Source of the DNA: Mycolicibacterium sp. YH-1
Lineage (GTDB): Bacteria; Actinomycetota; Actinomycetes; Mycobacteriales; Mycobacteriaceae
Direction of reading: 5' to 3'
NCBI RefSeq assembly: GCF_022557175.1
Contig: NZ_CP092915.1
Coordinates: forward strand, 1,798,001-1,862,000
Length of the DNA: 64,000 nt
Positions 47,358 to 59,155 of the stretch are shown here, piece by piece. Position 1 is the stretch's first letter. Every line of letters begins with the position of its first letter. The translations under genes were made by a program, and so were the position numbers. Under the pieces are notes generated by a model. That model was not told the origin of the DNA. It was given only the letters and a program-made list of their open reading frames with translations, and searched no databases.

Positions 47358-49979
47358 ATGGCACGCGGATTCCAAGGGGTGATGCTGCGCGGCTTCGGCG
47401 CGCGCGATCACGAGGCCACAGTGCGCGAAACCGAGCAACTGGCCCCGCACTTCCTGCGGATACGCATGGTCTCGCCGACGCTGTTCGAGGATGCGGTGGC
47501 CGAACCGACGTCGTGGCTGCGGTTCTGGTTTCCCGATCCCGATGGCTCGGATACGGAGTTCCAGCGGGCATACACGATCACCGAGGCCGACACGGCCACC
47601 GGCCACTTCGCGGTCGACGTCGTTCTGCACGAACCCGCAGGTCCCGCCTCCACCTGGGCGCGCACCGTGGAACCCGGGGCGACGATCTCGGTCATGACGA
47701 TGGGCTCGGCGCCATTCACGGTCGCCGACGACCCCGCCGACCGTCCCGCCGGATACCTCCTGATCGGCGACTCGGCGTCGACGCCCGCCATCAACGGCAT
47801 CATCAACGCCGTCCCGCACGACATCCCCATCGAGGCCTACCTCGAACAGCACAGCGATGACGATCTGCTGATCCGGGTCGCCGAGCATCCGCGCCTGACC
47901 CTGCATCGGGTCGCCCGCCGCGACGCGACCTCGCTGGCCGCCGCAGTCGAATCCCGCGACTGGTCGAACTGGTACGCCTGGCTGGGGCCGGAGGCCGGCG
48001 CGCTCAAGCATTTGCGCGCCCGGCTGCGCGACGAGTTCGGCTTCCCCAAGTCCGAGATCCACGCCCAGGCCTACTGGACCGAGGGTCGGGCGATGGGCAA
48101 GCGGCGCGGCGACGAGCCCGCCGCACCGGTCGCGATGCCCGCGAGTGTCGAGCCCGAAACCCCTGTCGAGCCGACCGAACCGACCGAACCGACTGTGCCC
48201 CAGGCGCCGACCGACGTGGCCCGCGGGAACTGGCGCGGCCAGGGTGCGGGACGACTGATGGCGCCGCTGAAGACGCCGCTCATAGTCTCCGGTGTCCTGC
48301 AGTTGCTGATCACCCTCGTCGAACTCGCGCCGTTCGTCCTGCTGGTCGAGCTGGCCAGGGTCCTGCTGTCGGGTGCCGATGAGGGGCGGCTCTGGACCCT
48401 GGGCACCGCCGCGGTCGGGCTGCTCGGCACCGGCGCCCTGCTGGCGGCCGCGCTGACGTTCTGGCTGCACCGCGTCGACGCCCGTTTTGCCCGCGAACTG
48501 CGCGGGCGGCTGCTGACCAAGCTGTCCCGATTGCCGTTGGGCTGGTTCACCGTCCGCGGGTCCGGCTCGGTCAAACAACTAGTGCAGGACGACACGCTGG
48601 CCCTGCACTACCTTGTCACCCACGCGATCCCCGACGCGGTCGCCGCCGTTGTCGCACCCGTTGCGGTGCTGGTCTACCTGTTCGTCGTGGACTGGCGCCT
48701 GGCACTGGTGCTGTTCGTGCCGGTGCTCGCCTACGTGGTGTTGATGTCCGCCATGACAATTCAGTCCGGCTCCAAGATCCGCGAGGCACCGCGATGGGCC
48801 GAGCGGATGGGCGGTGAGGCCGGCGCCTACCTCGAGGGCCAACCGGTGGTCCGCGTGTTCGGCGGCGCGGCCGCATCGAGCTTCCGGCGCCGACTCGACG
48901 GCTACATCGGATTCCTGGTGGCCTGGCAGCGCCCATTCGTCGGCAAGAAGACGCTGATGGATCTGGTCACCAGACCCGCGACGTTCCTCTGGCTGATCGC
49001 GGTCGTCGGCACCCCGATGATCGTCGCCGGGGCCATGGATCCGGTGAGTCTGCTGCCATTCCTGTTCCTGGGCACCACCTTCGGCGCCCGCCTGCTTGGC
49101 ATCGGCTACGGTTTGGGTGGCATCCAGGCCGGGATGCTGGCGGCTCGGCGGGTGCAGACAGTGCTCGACGAACCGGACCTCGCCGTCGGTGCGGCGAAGA
49201 CGCCGGCCGACGGCACCGACGGCACCGTCGTCTTCGATCGCGTGACGTTCGGCTACCGGCCGGACGTCCCGGTGATCAGGGACGTGACGCTGACGCTGCG
49301 GCCGGGCACCGTCACCGCGCTCGTCGGACCGTCGGGATCGGGCAAGTCCACTCTGGCCGCGCTGCTCGCGCGCTTCCATGACGTGCAACAGGGCTCGATC
49401 ACCGTCGGGAGCCGCGACATTCGCACGCTGCACGCCGACGAGCTCTATCGGGGGATCGGTTTCGTGCTGCAGGAGACCCAGCTGGTGCACGGCACCGTCG
49501 CGGAGAACATCGCTTTGGCGGTGCCTGATGCCGACATCGAGCGGGTGCAGGCCGCGGCGCGCGACGCGCAGATCCACGACCGGATCATGCGGCTGCCGGA
49601 CGGTTACGACACGGTGCTCGGGGCGGGTTCCGGGCTGTCCGGCGGTGAGCGGCAACGCCTGACCATCGCCCGCGCGATCCTGGCGGACACTCCCGTGCTC
49701 ATCCTCGACGAGGCAACCGCGTTCGCCGACCCCGAATCGGAGTACCTCGTCCAGCAGGCACTCAACCGGCTCACCAGGGATCGCACGGTGCTGGTCATCG
49801 CGCACCGGCTGCACACCATCACCCACGCCGACCAGATCGTCGTCCTCGACGACGGGGAGATCGCCGAAACCGGAACGCACGACCAACTGCTGGCCGCGGG
49901 TGGGCGCTACCGCGCGTTGTGGGATTCGGGCACGCGCGCACCGGTTGGCGCAGGCACCACGCAGGAGGTCTCCCGATGA
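47358..49979 (+). CDS. irtA: Ferric mycobactin importer subunit IrtA (SIP domain + ABC half-transporter)
   Basis: An 873-residue fusion. Residues 1 to ~245 form the cytoplasmic FAD-binding siderophore-interacting domain ([27 protein letters not shown]). A linker rich in Pro/Glu/Thr follows, then six membrane helices, then an ATPase with Walker [10 protein letters not shown] (657-665), LSGGERQR and LILDEAT. With IrtB it imports Fe-carboxymycobactin/mycobactin and reduces the iron. ATG 47358 is preceded by AAGAGG; a TTG nine codons earlier is not favoured. The length is close to M. tuberculosis IrtA (859). Its TGA overlaps the irtB ATG. Note the stand-alone SIP homologue at 40383. Confidence 0.95.
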   Translation: MARGFQGVMLRGFGARDHEATVRETEQLAPHFLRIRMVSPTLFEDAVAEPTSWLRFWFPDPDGSDTEFQRAYTITEADTATGHFAVDVVLHEPAGPASTWARTVEPGATISVMTMGSAPFTVADDPADRPAGYLLIGDSASTPAINGIINAVPHDIPIEAYLEQHSDDDLLIRVAEHPRLTLHRVARRDATSLAAAVESRDWSNWYAWLGPEAGALKHLRARLRDEFGFPKSEIHAQAYWTEGRAMGKRRGDEPAAPVAMPASVEPETPVEPTEPTEPTVPQAPTDVARGNWRGQGAGRLMAPLKTPLIVSGVLQLLITLVELAPFVLLVELARVLLSGADEGRLWTLGTAAVGLLGTGALLAAALTFWLHRVDARFARELRGRLLTKLSRLPLGWFTVRGSGSVKQLVQDDTLALHYLVTHAIPDAVAAVVAPVAVLVYLFVVDWRLALVLFVPVLAYVVLMSAMTIQSGSKIREAPRWAERMGGEAGAYLEGQPVVRVFGGAAASSFRRRLDGYIGFLVAWQRPFVGKKTLMDLVTRPATFLWLIAVVGTPMIVAGAMDPVSLLPFLFLGTTFGARLLGIGYGLGGIQAGMLAARRVQTVLDEPDLAVGAAKTPADGTDGTVVFDRVTFGYRPDVPVIRDVTLTLRPGTVTALVGPSGSGKSTLAALLARFHDVQQGSITVGSRDIRTLHADELYRGIGFVLQETQLVHGTVAENIALAVPDADIERVQAAARDAQIHDRIMRLPDGYDTVLGAGSGLSGGERQRLTIARAILADTPVLILDEATAFADPESEYLVQQALNRLTRDRTVLVIAHRLHTITHADQIVVLDDGEIAETGTHDQLLAAGGRYRALWDSGTRAPVGAGTTQEVSR

Positions 49980-51715
49980 TCCGCACACTGCTTGCGCTGA
50001 TTCCGGCCGACCGCCGCGGCAAGGTCGGCGTCTACACGGTGCTGGCGATCGTCTCGGTACTGCTGCGGGCCGCGGGAACGGTGTTGCTCGTCCCGCTGGT
50101 CGCCGAACTGTTCGGCGGTGCGCCAGCCCGCGCGTGGGTGTGGCTGGGATGGTTGACCGCCGTGACCGTCGTCGGGTGGGTGGTCGACACCACCACTGCG
50201 CGAATGGGTTTCGATCTGGGCTTCGCGGTGCTCGACAACACCCAGCACGATGTCGCCGATCGACTGCCGAACATCCGGCTGAACTGGCTGACGCAGGAGA
50301 ACACCGCGACGGCGCGGCAGGCCATCGCCTCCACCGGACCGGAACTGGTCGGGCTCGTCGTCAACCTCTTGACTCCGCTGATCGGTGCCGTGCTGCTGCC
50401 CGCAGCGATCGCACTGGCGCTGCTGGCGGTGTCTCCGGCTCTGGGGCTGGCTGCGCTGGCCGGGGTGGCGGTACTGCTGGGCGCGCTGTGGATCTCGGTG
50501 CGGTTGACTCGCCGCGCCGACGCGGTCGCCGGTGAGACCAACACCGCGTTCACCGAGCGCATCATCGAGTTCGCCCGAACCCAACAGGCTTTGCGCGCCG
50601 CGCGTCGGGTGGAGCCGGCACGCAGCCTCGTCGGCGGTGCCCTCGATGCTCAGCACGGTGCAAGCCTGCGGCTGCTCACCATGCAGATCCCCGGCCAGCT
50701 GCTGTTCAGCCTGGCCAGTCAGTTCGCACTGATCCTGTTCGCCGGCATGGCCGCATGGCTGACGGTGCGCGGTGAGCTGGGGGTGCCCGAGGCCATCGCG
50801 CTCATCGTCGTCATCGCCCGCTACCTGGAGCCGTTCACGAGCCTGAGCGAACTGGCTCCCGCGCTGGAGAGCACGCGCGCCACACTCGGCAGGATCCAGG
50901 CCGTGCTGGACGCGCCGACCATGGCCGCCGGCGCCGCCACGCTGGCAGACACCGGCGCGGCGCCGCGTATCGAGTTCGACGGTGTTGGCTTCGCCTATGG
51001 TGACGAGAAGCTTTTCGAGGGACTGGATTTCGTCCTCGAGCCGGGTACCACCACGGCCATCGTCGGCCCGTCGGGTTCGGGCAAGAGCACGATCCTGGCG
51101 CTTATCGCGGGTCTACACGAGCCGACGAGCGGCCGGGTGCTGTTCGACGGCGTCGACATCGCGACACTGGACCCCACCGCGCGGCGTGCGGCCACCAGCG
51201 TGGTCTTCCAGCATCCCTACCTGTTCGACGGCTCGCTGCGCGATAACGTCCTGGTCGGTGACCCGGACGCGGACGCCGACGCGCTGGCCACGGCAACGCG
51301 CCTGGCCCGCGTCGACGAACTCACCGGCCGCCTGCCCGACGGCGAGCAGACGATGGTCGGGGAGGCCGGAGCCGCGCTGTCCGGCGGCGAGCGTCAGCGT
51401 GTCAGCATCGCCCGGGCGCTGGTGAAACCGGCTCCGGTGCTGCTGGTCGATGAGGCGACGAGCGCGCTGGACACCGAGAACGAGGCCGCGGTGGTCGACG
51501 CCCTGACCGCCGATCTGCGCCAGCGCACCCGGGTGATCGTCGCGCACCGATTGGCCAGCATCCGGCATGCCGACCGGGTTCTGTTCGTCGACGACGGACG
51601 CATCGTCGAGGACGGCACCATCGACGAATTACTCGCGGAGGGTGGACGTTACGTCCGGTTCCGGGAGTTCTGGAACCAGCAGCGCGCCGCCGCGGACTGG
51701 CAGATCACCACCTAG
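49976..51715 (+). CDS. irtB: Ferric mycobactin importer subunit IrtB
   Basis: A 579-residue ABC half-transporter, the same length as M. tuberculosis IrtB. Six membrane helices are followed by an ATPase domain with Walker [10 protein letters not shown] (364-372), [19 protein letters not shown] and HRLAS. No SIP domain. ATG 49976 overlaps the irtA stop (ATGA), with GGAGG upstream at about 49964-49968. It forms the heterodimeric exporter-fold importer with IrtA. The second His-rich peptide gene follows 172 bp later. Confidence 0.95.
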   Translation: MIRTLLALIPADRRGKVGVYTVLAIVSVLLRAAGTVLLVPLVAELFGGAPARAWVWLGWLTAVTVVGWVVDTTTARMGFDLGFAVLDNTQHDVADRLPNIRLNWLTQENTATARQAIASTGPELVGLVVNLLTPLIGAVLLPAAIALALLAVSPALGLAALAGVAVLLGALWISVRLTRRADAVAGETNTAFTERIIEFARTQQALRAARRVEPARSLVGGALDAQHGASLRLLTMQIPGQLLFSLASQFALILFAGMAAWLTVRGELGVPEAIALIVVIARYLEPFTSLSELAPALESTRATLGRIQAVLDAPTMAAGAATLADTGAAPRIEFDGVGFAYGDEKLFEGLDFVLEPGTTTAIVGPSGSGKSTILALIAGLHEPTSGRVLFDGVDIATLDPTARRAATSVVFQHPYLFDGSLRDNVLVGDPDADADALATATRLARVDELTGRLPDGEQTMVGEAGAALSGGERQRVSIARALVKPAPVLLVDEATSALDTENEAAVVDALTADLRQRTRVIVAHRLASIRHADRVLFVDDGRIVEDGTIDELLAEGGRYVRFREFWNQQRAAADWQITT

Positions 51716-51747
51716 CCCGTTCTTCGGGGACCGCCACGCGTCCCCCA

Positions 51748-51887
51748 ATCGGTGGACACGAGGTTCCACCGGTGTCTGGGCCGATCACCCGACAGACGTC
51801 CTTCTGGAAACGCGACATAGTTATCTCATCGCCGGAGAAACACCGGCAGAGAAACGAAAAGTCAACCCAGACAGAAGGATTGAAGAC
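51748..51887 (+). repeat. Duplicated leader, copy 2 (upstream of second His-rich peptide gene)
   Basis: Partner of 46838-46978, same orientation, about 4.9 kb apart. It begins 33 bp after the irtB stop, so the second peptide gene probably has its own promoter as well as possible read-through from irtAB. The conserved leader and ribosome-site words are as described for copy 1. Confidence 0.8.
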
Positions 51888-52112
51888 ATGACCAGCATCG
51901 CACGCCTGATCGCCCTCCCGATCGTCTCCGCCGGCATCATCGGTGGTGCTGCCCTCGGCCTGGCCGGTATGGCCAACGCCCAGAGCCAGGCCCCCACCGG
52001 CCCCGGCTATTCTTACGCCCCGGCCGTCAAGGCCCACCCGGCCCCCAGCCAGCAGCCCGGCTGGCACAGCCACCACGGCCCGCAGCACGTCGCAGGCCTG
52101 TCGCAGCGCTAG
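51888..52112 (+). CDS. Small secreted Pro/His-rich peptide, copy 2
   Basis: A 74-residue precursor. The signal core is IIGGAALGLAGMANA, nearly the same as copy 1, with cleavage expected before QSQAP. The mature ~43 residues contain PTGPGYSYAP and end QPGWHSHHGPQHVAG plus LSQR. The PGWxxHHGPxH and GPGYxYxP words are shared with copy 1, while the middle has diverged. CAGAAGGATTGAAG precedes ATG 51888. No known family is recognised; its relation to iron uptake is inferred from position only. Confidence 0.8.
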   Translation: MTSIARLIALPIVSAGIIGGAALGLAGMANAQSQAPTGPGYSYAPAVKAHPAPSQQPGWHSHHGPQHVAGLSQR

Positions 52113-52124
52113 ACGCCACGGACA

Positions 52125-52163
52125 TGAAGGCCCTCTCCGAACATCCCCGGGGGAGGGCCTTCA
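52125..52163 (+). terminator. Hairpin after second His-rich peptide gene
   Basis: TGAAGGCCCTC (52125-52135) pairs with GAGGGCCTTCA (52153-52163), with a further CC/GG inside. It ends 31 bp before the convergent FAD oxidase stop at 52194. Confidence 0.85.
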
Positions 52164-52193
52164 CCGTGTCTGCTCGCGGGAGAACCCGAGGTG

Positions 52194-53558
<1,365 letters not shown>

Positions 53559-53574
53559 CGCACGATCGTAGGCG

Positions 53575-54828
53575 TCAGCCCGCCCGGGCGTCTGGGACGG
53601 TATCGGTCTCCACCGCATGGTCGAGGTGTCGCAGCCCGGGCAGGAAGATCGCCACCACGCCGAGCAGCAGCATCGGCAGCGACAGTGCGAGGAACGTGGT
53701 GTGCAGCCCCGCGTAGTCGGCGAGTGGTCCCGCCACGATCAGTCCGAGCGGACCGGCGGCGTAGGCCAGCGAACCCATGACGCCGACCACCCGGCCCCGC
53801 AGGTGCGTCGGCGCCCGCGTCTGCATCACGTAGTTGTAGATCGGGGCCATCGGCCCGTACACCAGGCCGACGATCGCCGACAGCACCAGGATCACGGGCA
53901 GCGGTGGCAGGAACGCGATCACCGTCATCGCGACGCCGAGGGTGATCACCGCGATCAGCATGATCGTCCGCCGGTTCGAGTACTTCGACCACACGGCGTA
54001 ACCGAGCGCGCCGACCAGCCCGCCGACGGCCAACGCCATCAGCACCCAGCCCAGCTGCTCCGGCTCGTTGCGGTCGGTGAAGTACTTCGGGAACAGCACG
54101 CTCTCCATCGGCATGTAGAGACCGGTGGCGGTGAGATCGACAATCGCCAGCGTGCGCAGTACCGGTGTGTTCCAGACGAACTTGAGACCCTCCACGATGC
54201 CCGCCCACACCTGGGGGAGATGCTCGCGGTTGGGAGTTCCCGTCCCCTCCAGTCGCAGTACCGAGATGGCCAGGATGGACAGCACGAAGAATCCCGATGT
54301 CACCCACATGGTGTTGACGCCGCCGACGGTGGCGATGAGCAGGCCGCCGATACCCGGGCCGACGATGTAGGCGAGGTTGAAGTTCGCCTCGTACACGCTG
54401 TTGGCGCGGTCCAGTGACCAGCCCGCACTCTGCGCGGCCTCCGGCAGCATCGTCTCGCGGGCGGTCATGCCGGCAGGGTCGAAGAACGCGCCAAGAGCTG
54501 CCAGACCGGCCAGCACTGCGACGTTGACGGCATGGACGCCGAAGGTCAGGGCGATCACCGGCACCGCGGCCACCGAGAGCGCTGAGAGTGCATCGGAGAT
54601 CATCGAGACCCGCCGGCGGCCGAGGTAGTCCACGGCCGCACCCGCGATCAGGGTGGCCACCAGAAGTGGCAGCGTCCCCGCCATGGCCACGATCGAGGCC
54701 TCGACCGCCGAGCCGTTGCGCTGCAACACCAGCCACGGGAATGCCACGATGGAGATCCCGTTGCCCGCACCGGCGGTCAGCGCCGCGAAGAAGATCAGAA
54801 ACAGCGGCTGGCGCTTCTTTGTGTTCAT
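53575..54828 (-). CDS. Tap-like MFS drug efflux transporter, Rv1258c-like
   Basis: A 417-residue 12-helix MFS protein with motif A-like [15 protein letters not shown] and a second half beginning near [16 protein letters not shown]. Position and length match Rv1258c (Tap, 419 residues), which exports tetracycline and aminoglycosides in M. tuberculosis. It begins at ATG 54828. It is upstream of the FAD oxidase and divergent from udgB. Function in this species is inferred. Confidence 0.88.
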   Translation of the reverse strand: MNTKKRQPLFLIFFAALTAGAGNGISIVAFPWLVLQRNGSAVEASIVAMAGTLPLLVATLIAGAAVDYLGRRRVSMISDALSALSVAAVPVIALTFGVHAVNVAVLAGLAALGAFFDPAGMTARETMLPEAAQSAGWSLDRANSVYEANFNLAYIVGPGIGGLLIATVGGVNTMWVTSGFFVLSILAISVLRLEGTGTPNREHLPQVWAGIVEGLKFVWNTPVLRTLAIVDLTATGLYMPMESVLFPKYFTDRNEPEQLGWVLMALAVGGLVGALGYAVWSKYSNRRTIMLIAVITLGVAMTVIAFLPPLPVILVLSAIVGLVYGPMAPIYNYVMQTRAPTHLRGRVVGVMGSLAYAAGPLGLIVAGPLADYAGLHTTFLALSLPMLLLGVVAIFLPGLRHLDHAVETDTVPDARAG

Positions 54829-54887
54829 GGGGTATCGCGGCTGAATGTAACAGCGGGCCCGCCCGAGCCGCGAGAGAATTATCCGGC

Positions 54888-55724
54888 GTGCACAGTGGTG
54901 GGGTGAGACTGCCGCACGTCCGAACCGGTGAGTACTTCGACTCGCCGGTGCCCGCCGGGACCGGTTGGCCGGGGGATCCGGCGACGCCCGACACCGTGGT
55001 GGCGTCGACGGCGGCGCGGGCGCGGTCGTTGGCCAGGCGGACGCGCAGCCTCCAGGACCTCGACGCGCTGGTCAGCGTGTGCCGGGCCTGTCCACGCCTG
55101 GTGACGTGGCGCGAGGACGTCGCACTGGCCAAGCGTCGCTCCTTCGCGGGTGAGCCGTACTGGGGTCGGCCAATCCCCGGATTCGGTGCGGCCGAACCGG
55201 GAATCCTGGTCCTCGGTCTGGCGCCCGCGGCGCACGGCGCCAATCGGACGGGCCGGGTGTTCACCGGCGACCGCAGTGGCGACTTCCTCTTCGCGGCGAT
55301 GTACCGGGCCGGGCTGGCGAGCGCGCCGGACAGTGTCGACGCCGCGGATGGCTTGTCGCTCAACGACACCCGCATTGTCGCGGCCGTGCGATGTGCGCCG
55401 CCCGATAACGCGCCGACGCCCGATGAGCGGGCGACGTGCGCGCCGTGGCTCGACGCCGAGTGGCGATTGCTCGCGCCGAGCGTGAAGGCGATCGTCGTGC
55501 TCGGTGGGTTCGCCTGGCGGGCGGCGCTGGACATGCTCCGGGCCGGCGGTGTGGCGGTGCCCAAGCCGATGCCGAAGTTCGGCCACCTTGTGACGGCCCC
55601 GATCGGCGCCGTCACGCTGATCGGCTGCTATCACCCCAGTCAGCAGAACACCTTCACCGGCCGATTGACCCCGGCGATGCTCGATGACGTGTTCGCCGAG
55701 GCCAAACGCATCGCCCACGTGTGA
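54888..55724 (+). CDS. udgB: Family-5 uracil-DNA glycosylase UdgB
   Basis: A 278-residue UDG family 5 enzyme with an Fe-S cluster: Cys residues in VCRACPRL and RCAPPDN...TCAPWL. The catalytic-site motif is [20 protein letters not shown], and HPSQQNTF is the DNA-contact loop. It removes uracil and related bases (including hypoxanthine for this family) from DNA. GTG 54888 is chosen; it follows an aattat-like -10 by a few bases, suggesting a leaderless mRNA, and GTG 54903 is an alternative. It matches Rv1259. Its stop codon lies inside a hairpin. Confidence 0.9.
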   Translation: MHSGGVRLPHVRTGEYFDSPVPAGTGWPGDPATPDTVVASTAARARSLARRTRSLQDLDALVSVCRACPRLVTWREDVALAKRRSFAGEPYWGRPIPGFGAAEPGILVLGLAPAAHGANRTGRVFTGDRSGDFLFAAMYRAGLASAPDSVDAADGLSLNDTRIVAAVRCAPPDNAPTPDERATCAPWLDAEWRLLAPSVKAIVVLGGFAWRAALDMLRAGGVAVPKPMPKFGHLVTAPIGAVTLIGCYHPSQQNTFTGRLTPAMLDDVFAEAKRIAHV

Positions 55725-55771
55725 TTTCGGCGCGCTAAGGAGCGCTGAGCGGGCGAAAGCGCGCCGAAATC
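55723..55771 (+). terminator. Hairpin overlapping the udgB stop codon
   Basis: GATTTCGGCGCGCT (55723-55736) and AGCGCGCCGAAATC (55758-55771) are exact complements with a 21-base loop, and the left arm begins inside the TGA stop. It separates udgB from the luciferase-like gene. The sequence looks like a dispersed palindrome, although a second copy was not found here. Confidence 0.8.
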
Positions 55772-55816
55772 GCGGCAGTGAGGAACGTTCGAGGGGCTCA
55801 TCGCGTTGACCCTGAC

Positions 55817-56866
55817 GTGCGACTCTCGGTTCTCGATCTCGTCCCCGTCCGAAGCGACCAGACCACGGCGGATGCACTCGCAGCGACAGTGCGCCTGGCG
55901 CGGACCGCCGACGACCTCGGCTATACGCGGTACTGGCTGGCCGAACACCACAACATGCCCGCCGTCGCCGCCACCAGTCCACCCGTCCTGATCGCCTACC
56001 TGGCGGCGCAGACGACGCGTATCCGGCTGGGCTCGGGCGGGGTGATGCTGCCCAACCACGCGCCGCTCGCGGTGGCCGAACAGTTCGCCCTGCTTGAGGC
56101 GGCCGCACCTGGGCGCATCGATCTGGGCCTGGGTCGCGCACCGGGCAGCGACCCCGTCACGTCAATGGCGCTGCGCGGCGCCGCGGGCCGTGACGACACC
56201 GACATCGAGAAGTTCCCGCAGTACCTCGACGACGTCGCCGCACTGATGAGCGCGACGGGCGTCTCGGTCGCGGTCCGGGGACGCAACATGTTCGACGAGA
56301 ACTACATCCTCAAGGCGACACCCGCGGCGGCGAGTGAGGCCCGGCTGTGGCTGCTGGGATCCTCGATGTACTCGGCACATCTGGCCGCCGCCAAGGGGCT
56401 GCCCTACGTCTTCGCGCATCACTTCGCGGGCCGCGGCACCGAGGAGGCGCTTGCCGTCTACCGCGAGGAGTTCCGGCCCGGCGTCGTGCCCGTGCCGACG
56501 ACGTTCATGACCGTCAACGCGTCGGTGGCCGCCACCCGCGCCGAGGCCGAGGCGCTGATGCTGCCGAACCTGCACATGATGGCCTTGCTGCGCACCGGCC
56601 AGCCGCTGCGGGCGCTGGACCTGGTCGAGGATGCGCAAGCCCTCACGATGACACCCCACCAGCAGGCAGTCATCGAGGCGGGCCGCGACAGCGCAGTCCT
56701 TGGCGATCCTGTCGAGGCTGCCGAGCAGGTCAGGCAGATCGCGCAGGACTTCGACGTCGACGAGGTGATGATCAACCCCGTCGGGTCGGCACGCCGCGGT
56801 GTGGACCCCGCGACGGCGCCCGCACGCGAGGCGACGCTGGAACTGCTCGCCAAGGAGCTGTTCTAG
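55817..56866 (+). CDS. LLM-class flavin-dependent oxidoreductase
   Basis: A 349-residue luciferase-like monooxygenase-fold protein: LSVLDLVPVRSDQT, WLAEHHNMPAVAATSPPVLIAYLA, LGSGGVMLPNHAPLAVAEQFALLE, and IDLGLGRAPGSDP. Either FMN or F420 can serve such proteins, and the sequence does not decide. The start GTG 55817 (RLSVLDL) matches the usual family N-terminus; GTG 55778 would add 13 residues. It is convergent with, and overlaps by four bases, the F420-type nitroreductase. Substrate unknown. Confidence 0.86.
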   Translation: MRLSVLDLVPVRSDQTTADALAATVRLARTADDLGYTRYWLAEHHNMPAVAATSPPVLIAYLAAQTTRIRLGSGGVMLPNHAPLAVAEQFALLEAAAPGRIDLGLGRAPGSDPVTSMALRGAAGRDDTDIEKFPQYLDDVAALMSATGVSVAVRGRNMFDENYILKATPAAASEARLWLLGSSMYSAHLAAAKGLPYVFAHHFAGRGTEEALAVYREEFRPGVVPVPTTFMTVNASVAATRAEAEALMLPNLHMMALLRTGQPLRALDLVEDAQALTMTPHQQAVIEAGRDSAVLGDPVEAAEQVRQIAQDFDVDEVMINPVGSARRGVDPATAPAREATLELLAKELF

Positions 56867-57309
56867 GGCGTCAGCGCGATGATCGGGATCTTGCGCGTCG
56901 TGCGCTTCTGATACCCGTCGTAGCGATTGGAGTTGTTGTCGTTGACCAACTTCCACAGCCGCGGATAGTCGGGATCATCGGCGCCGATGATGCGCGCCGT
57001 TGCGGGCATCCGCTTGGGCCCGATGTTGATCTCGACCTTCGGGTTGGCCTTGAGGTTGAAGTACCAGCCCGGCGCCTTCGGATCTCCGCCCTTGGACGCC
57101 ACCACCAGATACGAGCCACCGTCCTCGGCGTAGCTCAGTGTGTTGGTGCGCTGGATGCCGGTCTTCGCGCCGACGGTGTGCAGCAGCAGGCTCGGCGGTG
57201 CGCCGGGGATGCGATGCCCGATGCGGCCATTGGTCTTCTTGTAGATCGCGTCGTGCACCTGCAGTAGTGGGACGCCGATGTAGCGCTCCCATAGGGGCAT
57301 ATTGCTCAT
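56863..57309 (-). CDS. Deazaflavin (F420)-dependent nitroreductase-family protein
   Basis: A 148-residue protein of the Ddn/F420-binding split-barrel family: LLLHTVGAKTGIQRTNTLSY, YLVVASKGGDPKAPGWYFNLKANP, and a C-terminal tail with YDGYQKRTTRKIP. These enzymes use F420H2 to reduce quinones or nitro compounds in mycobacteria. ATG 57309. It lies just downstream of the PucR-type regulator in the same orientation (15 bp gap), possibly in one transcript. Substrate unknown. Confidence 0.9.
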   Translation of the reverse strand: MSNMPLWERYIGVPLLQVHDAIYKKTNGRIGHRIPGAPPSLLLHTVGAKTGIQRTNTLSYAEDGGSYLVVASKGGDPKAPGWYFNLKANPKVEINIGPKRMPATARIIGADDPDYPRLWKLVNDNNSNRYDGYQKRTTRKIPIIALTP

Positions 57310-57324
57310 GCCATCCAGTGTCCC

Positions 57325-59043
57325 TCACCCGAGACCGGCGATTCGTGAGACCGTCAACGCCGCGGTCAACGTGAGCAGGTCGCGTGGTCGCGAAAGTTGC
57401 AGGTCGGTGAGGCTCTCGAGCCGGCGGATCCGCTGGCGCACGGTGTTGGCGTGCAGGTGCAGCGCGGTGGCGGTCGTTGCCCGGTCGAGGTCATGCTCGA
57501 GGAGCACCCGCGCGGTGTGAATCAGCTCCGTCGCGTGGTCGCGGTCGTTGCGCATCGCCGGGCCGAGGACGGATTCGGCAAAGTCCCGCAATCGGACTGG
57601 GTCGTCGAGTTGCAGCAGCAGGTGATCGATCGCGAGGTCGTGCAGATCGATCACGGTGGAGGCGCCTGCTTGCGCACCGAGGTCGAGCGCCCCTCTGACG
57701 GTGCGGAACGTGGCGGGAAGACCGATGGCCGACGGCGCGGAGGCCATGGCGGCGACGGCGTACTCGAGCGCACCGTTGGCCGTGAGCGCCTGCACCAATC
57801 GGTCTGCCAGGTTCGAGGTCTCGGCGCGTCCGCGGTTCCAGACCAACACCAGATCGCCGTGGTACACCGACACCAGGGGTCGTGGCGTGACACCTGCCAC
57901 CGAGCGGTCGACTGTCGCGAGCAGCCGCTCGGACGCTGGTCCGTCCACCCGACGCTCGTCCACACAGCGGATGGCGAGCAGCACCTGTCCGCCGGACAGG
58001 TCCCAGCCGAGCCGACGGGCGCGGTCGAGCAGGTCTGCGACATCGGCCGCCCCGCTGGTGAGCAGGTCCGCGACTAGTGACCCACGCAGTCGTTGCTCGA
58101 CCTCGGCGGCAGTGCGGGCGCGCAACAGCTCAAGCGCCGTCACCACCGAGGCGTGCTCGACAGCGCGGATGTCGATCCCGGACAACGTGTTTCGCTCGAC
58201 ATCGACGTGGATGCGGGCGACCACCTCACCGTCGAGGACGACGCCGGCCGTGGTCGCGGAGTCGCTCGCAATGACCTCTCCCTTCTCGATCTGGTCATCG
58301 GTCACGGTCGGGCGGCCTCGGTCGCCCCAACCCGCAGCGGCCAGAGCCTCCCCGTAGACGTCCTCGATCGCCACCGGGTGGCCCAGCAATTCGGCGAGAG
58401 CAACGGCGACGCCGGCGACACCCTCGCCGCGCAACGCCGTCGCGGTCAACAGGGCGTGCACCTCCTCGGCGCGACGCAGTTCCCGGATGGTGTTCTGCTC
58501 ACTGGCCCGCAGCTGCGCGGTGCCCAGTGCGATGGCCACCTGGGTGGCGAGCGTGGTCACCAGGCTGATCTCCGCCTGGTCGAACCGGTGGGCGCTCTTG
58601 CGGTAACCGTTGAGTGCGCCGACGACGACACCGGCGCGGCGCAGGGGCACCGAGATGAGCGCGCGGTAGCCCTGTTCGTGGGCGACCCCGCCCCATGGCC
58701 CGATACCGGGGGTCAGGTCGATGTCCTCGAGCGTCACCACCTCTCCGCCGCGGAAGGCGACGCTGGTCGGCGCCTCGTCCTCGCCGCGGACGTCGAGCAG
58801 GATCGGCCGGTCGGCGTTGACCTGCGCGATGTAGTCGCCGGAGAGACCGTGTGCCCCGACGATGGTCAGTGCACGGCGGCTCTCGTCGGGCAGGAACACC
58901 GCGCAGAAGTCATAGTCGAGCAGCGTGCAGGCGGTGCGGGCCACGCGATCCAGCAGGTCTGGCACGGGTTCGTCGCCGCCGACCGCTTCGCCGATGTCCG
59001 CCAGTCCATCGAGCCACCGCTCGAGCAGTGTTCCTGATGACAT
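57325..59043 (-). CDS. GAF-domain PucR/CdaR-type transcriptional regulator
   Basis: A 572-residue regulator. An N-terminal GAF-like sensor (residues ~20-170) is followed by a central helical region. The C-terminal PucR/HTH_30 domain contains the recognition helix in LHLHANTVRQRIRRLESLT. PucR-type proteins activate purine, allantoin and other catabolic genes on binding a small molecule. It is divergent from the SsuABC-like operon with 112 bp between starts. ATG 59043 is used; a further ATG four codons upstream is possible. Confidence 0.87.
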   Translation of the reverse strand: MSSGTLLERWLDGLADIGEAVGGDEPVPDLLDRVARTACTLLDYDFCAVFLPDESRRALTIVGAHGLSGDYIAQVNADRPILLDVRGEDEAPTSVAFRGGEVVTLEDIDLTPGIGPWGGVAHEQGYRALISVPLRRAGVVVGALNGYRKSAHRFDQAEISLVTTLATQVAIALGTAQLRASEQNTIRELRRAEEVHALLTATALRGEGVAGVAVALAELLGHPVAIEDVYGEALAAAGWGDRGRPTVTDDQIEKGEVIASDSATTAGVVLDGEVVARIHVDVERNTLSGIDIRAVEHASVVTALELLRARTAAEVEQRLRGSLVADLLTSGAADVADLLDRARRLGWDLSGGQVLLAIRCVDERRVDGPASERLLATVDRSVAGVTPRPLVSVYHGDLVLVWNRGRAETSNLADRLVQALTANGALEYAVAAMASAPSAIGLPATFRTVRGALDLGAQAGASTVIDLHDLAIDHLLLQLDDPVRLRDFAESVLGPAMRNDRDHATELIHTARVLLEHDLDRATTATALHLHANTVRQRIRRLESLTDLQLSRPRDLLTLTAALTVSRIAGLG

Positions 59044-59155
59044 AGGTATCAGCATATGTATGTTTCGCAGGACATTGCCCGATATGGCCCGCACCACGCA
59101 TGGTGTTGTTCGGACGGTGAGGGCCGTCACAGCAGTACAGCGAGGAGGCTCACCA

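Noticed and set aside
47028..49988. Long minus-strand open frames opposite irtA (47028-48578 and 48579-49988)
   Set aside because: They mirror IrtA codons, contain no conserved motif, and irtA has all expected ABC and SIP motifs.
59092..59105. CACCA-cgca-TGGTG mini-dyad between the PucR-type and SsuA-like genes
   Set aside because: Five-base arms are too short to call an operator without binding data.
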